Below, one piece after another: positions 7,038 through 13,169 of a stretch of DNA of 17,381 nt. The DNA comes from Pseudomonadota bacterium. GTDB taxonomy: Bacteria; Pseudomonadota; Gammaproteobacteria; UBA4575. Within the stretch, counting starts at the first letter, position 1, and each line of letters begins with the position of its first letter. The notes under the pieces are model-generated. The model was not told the origin of the DNA, did not search any database, and saw only the letters and a program-made list of their open reading frames with translations. A program made the position numbers and the translations under genes. The stretch is from positions 1-17,381 of the forward strand of contig VXPJ01000062.1 of assembly GCA_009839635.1 (NCBI GenBank), in the 5' to 3' direction.

Positions 7038-7633
7038 AAGGGACCAAGGAAGCCGAGCTGGTCACCGCAGTGCTCATGTATGCCGTGCGCTGCCTGGCCG
7101 AGGGCGATCTGGCCGCGCTTCGCCTCATGAAGTTCGGGGCGCGCGAGATCGAGGCGCTTCGCGAGATGAGCTTGCCGGACTTCTACCGGGTCGAGGCCTT
7201 GCGTGCGCATTGCCTGGAGATTCGCCTGAATCGGCAGGTGTACTGGCCCATGATCGAGTACCTGCGTGAGCAGCGCAAATCCGAGGGCGTCATGCAGGCA
7301 CTGGTGGCCGCCGATGCCCCGCGCGAGATGCTGCAGGTATTGTTTGGCCTGAACTCAAGGGAATACGGGCGGCTTCGGCGCAGCCTGTCGGTGGATCCTT
7401 CGAGCGGGCGCCCGCCGGCCCCGGACGAGGGCAGCTCGCACGAGCTGTGGAAAATCTGGTCAGCGCGCACCGACCGCGACGCCTCGGGACTGCTGGCCCC
7501 CAAGGCCTATCTGGAACTGCAACAGGAAACCGGCCTGTCCATGCGCGCCATCTGGTACCTGACGCGGCGCTGGGTGCAGTACGGAAACCTGGCCGAGACC
7601 TTCGACCAGGCCATGAGCCGTACCAATCGCTGA
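7034..7633 (+). CDS. DUF2857 family ICE protein
   Basis: A 199-residue protein beginning 'MKGTKEAELVTAVLMYAVRCLAEGDL' (split at about residue 20) and including 'GAREIEALREMSLPDFYRVEAL' in its first third, which is the DUF2857 pattern; it is soluble, mostly helical and of unknown function. Its ATG overlaps the ParB stop as ATGA, so the two are translationally coupled. The frame is open further upstream, but only inside ParB, and ATG 7034 matches the family's usual start. ParB-DUF2857 adjacency is typical of PFGI-1-type ICEs. The gene appears intact although those after it are broken. Confidence 0.82.
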   Translation: MKGTKEAELVTAVLMYAVRCLAEGDLAALRLMKFGAREIEALREMSLPDFYRVEALRAHCLEIRLNRQVYWPMIEYLREQRKSEGVMQALVAADAPREMLQVLFGLNSREYGRLRRSLSVDPSSGRPPAPDEGSSHELWKIWSARTDRDASGLLAPKAYLELQQETGLSMRAIWYLTRRWVQYGNLAETFDQAMSRTNR

Positions 7634-7686
7634 ATCACCCGTACCAGCAAACAGGCACTTACGTCTCGCACCTCATGTCAAGGGTA

Positions 7687-7703
7687 TGGTCCCCTGGGGA
7701 CCA
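7687..7703. repeat. Perfect 17-bp palindrome between ICE genes
   Basis: TGGTCCCC (7687-7694) and GGGGACCA (7696-7703) are perfect 8-bp arms around a single T. It lies in the 196-bp gap between DUF2857 and TIGR03761, which otherwise contains no gene. A one-base loop is poor for an RNA hairpin, so a protein-binding site is more likely than a terminator. Confidence 0.5.
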
Positions 7704-7829
7704 CAGCCCTGTCCAGACCCCTGCGACCCGCGAACGGCAACACTCGTCGCATCGTTTTCAGCTTGCCGAGTGCTGCCCCGGCATGGATACATAGGCGCTC
7801 GCACCCAACCCCGGGAGGAGCCCCGTTAC

Positions 7830-8550
7830 ATGAACACCGAAGATTCCGAATCCCTGCAAGATGCCACGCCCAAGTCCGGCCCGGTCCCGGGCCGTCCCGG
7901 GGTGTTGCACCCCGAGGTCTGGCTGATCCTGCATACCCGACAGGCGCAGTTGCTGATCCAGGGGCGACCGGCAGCACGCAACAAGCCGACCATCATCGGA
8001 TTGCTCACCTTTGCCGATCGCCTGCGCCTGATCTGGGACGGCTCGCGCGCCGATGACCCCTGGGCCGACTGGTGGCTGGTCAAGGTCTGTGATGCCCTCG
8101 AGGCCACGCGCCAGTTAATCGGCAAGTGGCGGCGCGACATGGACAACCTGTTGGCCCTGCAGGACTCTGGCATGCAGGTCTCGCTGGCTAAATCCAAGCG
8201 ACCACACCGTACCCGCCTCGCATTCGCCAACCCCTACGCCTACCAGGGTGCCCAGCTGCTCTGCGAGTACGATGCGCTGGTCTGCCGTGCGCTGACCGCA
8301 AGCCACATCGGCCACCTCGACAACGCCGCCCGCCATGAACTGCTGGTTGGCTGTTCGCGCGACCTTCATGATCCCGCAAGGCTACCGCCACACCGGCGTG
8401 GACCGCCAGGCCCTGCAGGAGAGAGACGGCAGGATTCGTACCGCCTGCTGGACCATGGGCGAGGTGCCCGAGGCGATCCTGTCCGGTGAGCGCCAGGCGC
8501 CGCAGGTGCCGCGAAAGTCCCAGGTTTCTAAACGTATGGCATTGAATTGA
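7830..8550 (+). pseudogene. TIGR03761 (PFL_4669-type) ICE protein, frameshifted
   Basis: The frame from ATG 7830, with GGGAGGAG nine bases before it, gives the ICE protein pattern 'LHTRQAQLLIQGR', 'IIGLLTFADRLRLIWDGSRADDPWADWW' (in two parts) and 'FANPYAYQGAQLLCEYDALVC'. Around 8350-8365 it leaves register: after 'ARHELLVGCSRDL' the family-like tail 'FMIPQGYRHTGVDRQALQ' and 'GEVPEAILSGER' continues in a different frame to a stop at 8548-8550. A deletion of a few bases near 8357 would explain it. The family's function is unknown; it is an ICE core gene usually followed by DUF3158, ssb and topoisomerase genes, none of which is here. A base-call error is possible, but the next gene is broken too. 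Confidence 0.8.
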
Positions 8551-8551
8551 A

Positions 8552-9151
8552 TTGATCCGTGGTCACTGCGGTATATCAGTGGCAGTGAGGCACCGCCCGG
8601 ACATGCTTAAATTCGAGATTGCCCTGGTGGAGTCCGAGTTCACCCGCAGCCTGCTGGTCGATGAGCCGGCAGGTTTTGTCCTGGGGGCACGTGATCGTGT
8701 ACAGGCACTTCTGGAACTCACCGGGGCTGCGGGCTTTGTGCACTGGGTCGCTTCCCGGCCTTCCGGCGCATCCCGGGGCTGGACTGCACATCTGCACCGC
8801 ATCACACACCCGGTTTCGCATTTTCTGCTCGCGGGCCTGCAGGTGCTGCAGCTCTTTGCCGTGCGCCTGGCCGTGCTCGCACTGGCCATCCCGGCATTCA
8901 TGCTATTTGGCGTTGCGGGACTCATCGATGGGCTGGTGCAGCGCGATCTTCGCCGCCGCAGTGCCGGGCGCGAGAGCTCGTTCATCTACCATCATGCCAG
9001 GGCTGCGATCCCTCCGCTGCTGGTGGCCCCGTTCATTGTCTATCTGGCCCTGCCGGTGAGCCTGCATCCGGGCTGGGTCGTGCTGCCTGCAGCGCTGCTG
9101 ACCAGTCTTGCAGTGGCCCTGGCCGCACGCAGTTTCAAGAAATACCTGTGA
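8552..9151 (+). pseudogene. TIGR03747 / DUF4400 ICE membrane protein, 5' end missing
   Basis: The frame ends with the typical sequence of this family: 'GVAGLIDGLVQRDLRRRSAGRESS' (in two parts), 'FIYHHARAAIPPLLV', 'YLALPVSLHP' and 'ARSFKKYL'. Two to three membrane segments are visible (about residues 92-120, 148-165, 170-190). Full members have roughly 60 more residues at the N-terminus, including a first membrane helix; here family similarity begins only at about 8588 ('RHRPDMLKFE'). The frame opens with TTG 8552 or ATG 8603. In complete ICEs this gene lies near the coupling-protein gene in the transfer region, far from TIGR03761, so its position two bases after that gene marks a deletion junction. 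Product, if made, is probably non-functional. Confidence 0.75.
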
Positions 9152-9208
9152 GCCATCAAGCAGTCATTTCTCGATGACCTGCATCCTCCTGTTTGGGGTG
9201 GTGTGAGC

Positions 9209-9238
9209 ATGACAGCATATCCCGCCGCTTGCTAGAAT
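9209..9238 (+). promoter_or_regulatory. Possible sigma-70 promoter for the small Cas2-like gene
   Basis: ATGACA (9209-9214), 18 bases, TAGAAT (9233-9238), about 40 bases before the start codon at 9280. Five of six positions match in each box. It falls in the 128-bp gap after the ICE remnant. Confidence 0.45.
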
Positions 9239-9279
9239 TACCGGCGTTCACTTAACCCGTCTTAATGAGGAGAGGTGGA

Positions 9280-9573
9280 ATGTCGTACATGGTGATCTTC
9301 AAGCTGGATCCGGAGAATGAGGCCAACCGCGAATCGCTGGTGGAGCTGATCAAGACGTTCGAGCCGCATACCAAGGTCTCGGAGAACGCCTACCTCATCT
9401 ATGCGCAACGCGAGGTCTACGAGGTCTACGCCGAGTTTCAGCCGTTCATCAAGGAAGGGGATTTCCTGTACGTCATCCGCGTGGTGTGCCAGTGGGAGGG
9501 CCTCGGCGATGCCGACATCACGCACTGGCTCCGGTACTATGCCTCGCCGTTGCTCGGCGAAGTGATCATCTAG
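9280..9573 (+). CDS. Small protein of unknown function, Cas2/SinR-like ferredoxin fold suspected
   Basis: A 97-residue soluble protein. I do not recognise a named family. The order strand 'YMVIFKLD', helix 'NRESLVELIKTF', strand 'ENAYLIYA', helix 'QREVYEVYAEFQPFI', then 'EGDFLYVIRV' and 'HWL' resembles stand-alone Cas2-like/SinR proteins ('...D.LFVAEV...W'). This is a fold guess only. GAGGAGAGGTGG lies just before ATG 9280, which decides against the ATG at 9265 that overlaps it. The gene is alone on its strand, with its own promoter-like sequence, and runs tail-to-tail into the ankyrin operon only 26 bases away. There is no CRISPR array in the window. Confidence 0.75.
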   Translation: MSYMVIFKLDPENEANRESLVELIKTFEPHTKVSENAYLIYAQREVYEVYAEFQPFIKEGDFLYVIRVVCQWEGLGDADITHWLRYYASPLLGEVII

Positions 9574-9599
9574 CGAGCTTGCCTCGTCCCAGTCGTGTC

Positions 9600-10292
9600 T
9601 CAGGGCCCGGCGGCCTTGGAAACATGCATCTTCAGTTGTTTGCCGATCTCGGTGCCACGCAGAGCACGGTTGTGCTTGGCATAATCCCAGGCCGTCCTGT
9701 GCTCCCGGTCGCGGGCATTCGCATCGGCTCCTGCGCCAAGCAGGGCCGCGACCACGGCGGGATTCTTGTTGAGCCGGGCGGCCATGTGCAGCGGGGTCAG
9801 CCCGTTTGAACCCTTCGCATCCAGGCGTGCGCCGACACCCAGCACGGTATGGATGCTCTCGGGATTGGTATTCATTCCGGCGGCCATGTGCAGCGGGGTC
9901 AGCCCGTCGACCGCCTTCGCGTTCGGGTCCGCGCCGGCCCGCACCAGGGCCGTGATCACGCCCACCGGGTTGTCATCGTTCATGGCGGCCACGTGCAGCG
10001 GGGTCCAGTCGTACTCGTGCATGCGCGCCATCGGATCGGCGCCGGCCTCCAGCAGTGCTACGGTCACGGCGTCGTCGCTGTTGAGCCCAGCCGTGCGGTG
10101 CAGTGGCGTGATGCCGTACTCGTCGCGGTCGTTCGGGTCGGTACCCTCGGCGAGGCAGGCACGTACCGCATCAACGGTGGCCCGCTCGAAGAATTGCTCG
10201 GAGTTCCAGTGTGTGCACTGGGCTCCCAGGGTGACCTGGCTGGCGGCCGCCAGGCACAGGCAGGCCACCAATATATTGCGCAACCGGTTCAT
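9600..10292 (-). CDS. Exported ankyrin-repeat protein 1
   Basis: A 230-residue protein with a signal peptide (1-24, cleavage after 'LGA'). A cap 'CTHWNSEQFF...VRACL' (Cys26 and Cys46) comes first, followed by ankyrin repeats with TPLH at 62, 97, 132 and 167 and a degenerate last one ('TAWDYA', 200). The spacing is 35 residues, slightly longer than the usual 33, with an N-x-N-P type turn in several repeats. Ankyrin repeats bind proteins; the partner is unknown and the place is probably the periplasm. The frame is open upstream to 10493, but ATG 10292 gives the signal peptide. It is the last gene of the tesA-ank operon, 82 bases after its paralogue, and the best guess is recruitment from the same duplication series. 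Confidence 0.85.
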   Translation of the reverse strand: MNRLRNILVACLCLAAASQVTLGAQCTHWNSEQFFERATVDAVRACLAEGTDPNDRDEYGITPLHRTAGLNSDDAVTVALLEAGADPMARMHEYDWTPLHVAAMNDDNPVGVITALVRAGADPNAKAVDGLTPLHMAAGMNTNPESIHTVLGVGARLDAKGSNGLTPLHMAARLNKNPAVVAALLGAGADANARDREHRTAWDYAKHNRALRGTEIGKQLKMHVSKAAGP

Positions 10293-10374
10293 ATTATTGT
10301 TCTGATTCCGGGCTATGGGGCTCCAATGATGGCCTCTCGGCAGGCCCGATGCAAGCAGATTGGTTAAAAAGTGA

Positions 10375-11358
10375 TCAATCCGGGGGCCCCCAGGCGGGCT
10401 CCGGGGCAGAGGCGCGCCCAAGCCCCTTGAGGTAGCCGTCGCGCAAGGCCTGCCAGGAACCCGTGTTCTCCATCGGATCGTACATCTGCACATATTCCCA
10501 GGGAGTCAGACCGGCCAGGTTGCGAATGCTGGGATCGGTACCGACCTCGATCAGGGTCTCGACCACGGCCTTCGGGCGCTCGTTGAAGCGGATGGCTCTG
10601 TGCAGCGCGGTCGCCCCGGCGTGGTCCTGGACATTGGGATCCGCGCCCGCCTTGACCAGAACCCGGATCGCATCGGAGCCGCCGGAATAGGTCGCTGCCC
10701 AGTGCAGGGGGGCGGAGCCGTTTGCGGTGCGCACGTTCGGATCGACCCCGGCCTTGCACAGGATGCGGATCACGGCCTTGGGGTGCGTGGCATAGCGTGC
10801 CGCACGGTGCAGGGCGGTGGTGCCGTAGTAGCCGCGGGCCCGGGGATCGGCGCCGATCTTGAGTAGGGTCTCCGTGATCCCGGCGGCATGGTGCGGGTCG
10901 ACCACGGCCACGTGCAGTGGCATCCAGCCGTAATGGTCCTGGCGGTTCGGGTCGGCCCCGGTGCGCGCCAGCGCCTCGATGACGCGCAGGTTACTGTTCA
11001 GGTCCACGGCCGCGTGCAGCGGCGTGGTGCCTTCTGCGGCCAGTGCATTGGGATCGGCCCCGGCTTCGACCAGCAGCCCGATGACTGCGGGCTTATTGCT
11101 GTGCATCGCCGCCACGTGGATCGGCTTCTCGCCGAAGAAGTTGCGCACCTCAAGGCTGGCCCCGGCCTCGAGGCAGGTGCGCACATCAGAGACGTGCGCC
11201 TGCTGGAAAAACTCCTTTGTGTTCCACTGGCTGCAGTCGGCCCGCACCCGGGAATCCTCGCAACCGGCGCCCAGTATCGCCACCAGGAGCAGCAGTGCCC
11301 ATTGCCCGGGCGCAGACAGGCCGAGAACAGGGGAGCGGGGTATGGGCAAATTCATCAT
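10375..11358 (-). CDS. Exported ankyrin-repeat protein 2
   Basis: A 327-residue protein from ATG 11358, which overlaps the upstream tesA-ank stop as ATGA; a second ATG at 11355 is equally usable, and coupling is likely either way. A hydrophobic signal segment ends in 'LGAGC' (Cys33). This resembles a lipobox, but the residue three before Cys is Gly, so cleavage by signal peptidase I after 'VRA' is an alternative. The shared cap 'CSQWNTKEFF...VRTCL' (Cys42, Cys62) is followed by about seven ankyrin repeats at 34-35 residue spacing (motifs at 79, 112, 147, 181, 216, 250, 285). The cap and repeat style match the two neighbours, so they are paralogues. Function unknown; envelope protein-protein binding is inferred. 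Confidence 0.85.
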   Translation of the reverse strand: MMNLPIPRSPVLGLSAPGQWALLLLVAILGAGCEDSRVRADCSQWNTKEFFQQAHVSDVRTCLEAGASLEVRNFFGEKPIHVAAMHSNKPAVIGLLVEAGADPNALAAEGTTPLHAAVDLNSNLRVIEALARTGADPNRQDHYGWMPLHVAVVDPHHAAGITETLLKIGADPRARGYYGTTALHRAARYATHPKAVIRILCKAGVDPNVRTANGSAPLHWAATYSGGSDAIRVLVKAGADPNVQDHAGATALHRAIRFNERPKAVVETLIEVGTDPSIRNLAGLTPWEYVQMYDPMENTGSWQALRDGYLKGLGRASAPEPAWGPPD

Positions 11359-12383
11359 CGTTTTGCAGCCTGCATCAGGGCCGTGGCCATGGCCGGGTTG
11401 GCCGGATTGTAGCTGGTCCAGTGCAGGGCCGTCGCGCCAATCTTGTCGGTGGCGTGCAGGTCGGCTCCGCCTTTCAGCAATGCCGTGATGATCGCCGGGT
11501 TGTGGTTGTAGCCGGCTGCGAAGTGCAGCGGCGTGGCGCCGTTGTCGGCACTCGCACCGGGATCGGCCCCGGCACCGATCAGCGTCTCGATCAGTGCAGG
11601 GCTTGCGCCGTAGCCCGCCGCCCAATGCAGCGGGGTCCGCCCCTTGGCGTCACGTTCGTTCACATTCGCCCCGGCATTGAGGCAGGTTCGAACGAGCAGC
11701 GCGTCCGCTACCTCGAAAAAGGCCTGCGCATTCCAGTTGCCGCAGGCGGGACCCCGGGCGACCCTCTGGGTGGGCCGCAGCACCAGCGCTTCGAGATGCA
11801 CCCAGACGTTCTCGAGGATGCGCGCCTGGGCGGTGGCACTCGGATGGATGCCGTCGAGCTGCATGCCGTCCGGCATGCGCGCTACCCCCTCGAGCAGGTT
11901 CGGCACCAATGCCAGCCGGTGGGCCCGGGCAAGGCTTGCGTAGTTCTCGAAGAAGGGGGTGGTGTAACGCGGTCCGTAGTTGGGCGGCAGGCGGATGCCG
12001 GTCAGGAGCACCTCGGCGCCACGCTCGCGGATCAGTCGAATCATCGCCTCGATGTTCTCGCGGATGTGTTTGACGGGCATGCCGCGGAGCCCGTCGTTGC
12101 CGCCGAGTTCCAGGATCACCCAGGAAGGCGCATGGTGGTCGAGCACGCCCGGCAGTCGCGCCAGTCCGCCGACGGTGGTCTCGCCGCTGACACTGGCGTT
12201 GACGACCTGAACGGGAATTCCCTCGCGCTTCAGGTGCTCGTCCAGCAGGTGCACCCAGCCCTGCTCCTCGGGGATGCCGAAGGCCGCACTCAGGCTGTTG
12301 CCATACACCAGCAGCACGCGTGCGCCCGCAGGGTGTGCGAGGATGCAGAGCAGCAGTACGGATACGAGCCAGCGGATCTTCAT
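11355..12383 (-). CDS. tesA: TesA-type SGNH esterase fused to C-terminal ankyrin repeats
   Basis: A 342-residue protein. A signal peptide (1-21, 'AGA') leads to a complete SGNH hydrolase of the TesA/arylesterase type: block I 'GNSLSAAFG' with Ser30, block II Gly67, block III 'GGND' (Asn96), block V 'DGIH' (Asp177, His180). Block I normally reads GDSLS; here the aspartate is asparagine, while the catalytic Ser, Asp and His remain. TesA is periplasmic and hydrolyses acyl esters, thioesters and lysophospholipids. Ordinary TesA ends near residue 200; here about 130 residues follow, with the cap 'CGNWNAQAFF...VRTCL' (Cys214, Cys234) and ankyrin repeats (TPLH 250 and 284, TALH 318). No frameshift separates the halves. 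The gene is divergent from ybbA, the common tesA-ybbAP arrangement. Confidence 0.9.
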   Translation of the reverse strand: MKIRWLVSVLLLCILAHPAGARVLLVYGNSLSAAFGIPEEQGWVHLLDEHLKREGIPVQVVNASVSGETTVGGLARLPGVLDHHAPSWVILELGGNDGLRGMPVKHIRENIEAMIRLIRERGAEVLLTGIRLPPNYGPRYTTPFFENYASLARAHRLALVPNLLEGVARMPDGMQLDGIHPSATAQARILENVWVHLEALVLRPTQRVARGPACGNWNAQAFFEVADALLVRTCLNAGANVNERDAKGRTPLHWAAGYGASPALIETLIGAGADPGASADNGATPLHFAAGYNHNPAIITALLKGGADLHATDKIGATALHWTSYNPANPAMATALMQAAKR

Positions 12384-12476
12384 GGCAGTTTGGCCCGGGC
12401 GGGCAGGCGCTTGTTGTTCGCATTTGAATATAATGGCGATGACCCTTCAGATGCAATCCGAACATCGGGGAATTCC
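12384..12476. promoter_or_regulatory. Divergent tesA / ybbA promoter region
   Basis: The 93-bp gap holds the start signals for both directions. On the plus strand TATAAT (12429-12434) is a perfect -10 without a good -35. On the minus strand the same spot gives TATATT, 18 bases after TTGCAT, a weak promoter toward tesA. The two would overlap, so they may compete. GGGGA before ATG 12477 is a good ribosome binding site. Confidence 0.45.
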
Positions 12477-13169
12477 ATGATACGCACCGTCGATCTCATC
12501 AAGCGCGTGGCGACCCGTGAAGGGGAGCTGACGATACTCTCAGGCATCAGCCTGGAGATTGCACGTGCGCAATCGGTGGCCGTGGCCGGCGCCTCCGGGT
12601 CCGGAAAATCGACGCTGCTCGCGCTCATGGCAGGCCTCGATGTCGCCACCTCGGGCGAGGTGATTCTCGACGGCCATCGCCTCTCCACCCTGGATGAGGA
12701 ACAGCGCGCCGTGCTTCGTGCGCGCTACATCGGTTTCGTGTTCCAGTCCTTCCACCTGCTGCCCGGGCTCACGGCCCTTGAAAACGTCATGCTGCCGATC
12801 GAGCTTGCCGGGCAGGGGTCGGCCAAAACCCAGGCCAAGGGCGTGCTCGAGCGCGTCGGCCTGGCACAGCGCCTGCACCACTATCCCGGCCAACTCTCCG
12901 GCGGTGAGCAGCAACGCGTGGCCATGGCGCGCGCCTTTGCCACCCGTGCCCCGGTGCTGTTCGCCGATGAGCCGACCGGAAACCTGGACACCGACACGGG
13001 CGCGCGCGTGATCGATCTCCTGTTCGACCTCAACCGCGAGTTCGAGACCACGCTGGTGCTGGTCACCCACGACGTGCGCCTGGCCGAGCGCTGCGATCGT
13101 CTCCTGAACCTTGCGCGCGGGCGTATCGTCGAGGCCGCTGCGGGCGAGGGCAGTGCGCATGCCGACTGA
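12477..13169 (+). CDS. ybbA: ABC transporter ATPase of the YbbA / LolD type
   Basis: A 230-residue ATPase with Walker A 'GASGSGKST' (38-46), Q-loop Gln90, signature 'LSGGEQQR' (140-147), Walker B 'LFADEP' (161-166) and H-loop His198. It powers the MacB/LolCDE-like permease encoded next. The frame is open far upstream into the tesA region, but ATG 12477 with GGGGA ahead of it, at the family's usual first residues ('MIRTVDLIKRV'), is the clear start. The stop overlaps the permease start by 11 bases, so they are coupled. YbbA-YbbP beside tesA is a widely conserved set; the substrate is not firmly known, and a role with envelope lipids or extracytoplasmic enzymes is inferred from company. Confidence 0.93.
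   Translation: MIRTVDLIKRVATREGELTILSGISLEIARAQSVAVAGASGSGKSTLLALMAGLDVATSGEVILDGHRLSTLDEEQRAVLRARYIGFVFQSFHLLPGLTALENVMLPIELAGQGSAKTQAKGVLERVGLAQRLHHYPGQLSGGEQQRVAMARAFATRAPVLFADEPTGNLDTDTGARVIDLLFDLNREFETTLVLVTHDVRLAERCDRLLNLARGRIVEAAAGEGSAHAD

Noticed and set aside
9280..9573. Small protein as part of a CRISPR-Cas system
   Set aside because: There is no repeat-spacer array and no other cas gene in the window; only the fold is suggestive.
10375..11625. 416-residue version of ankyrin protein 2
   Set aside because: The additional N-terminal residues overlap tesA-ank in another frame, and the start at 11358 gives a signal sequence and a coupled ATGA overlap.
11217..12476. Long open frame upstream of and in frame with ybbA
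   Set aside because: It is antisense to tesA-ank and ank2 in GC-rich DNA where open frames arise by chance; ybbA has a clear start at 12477.
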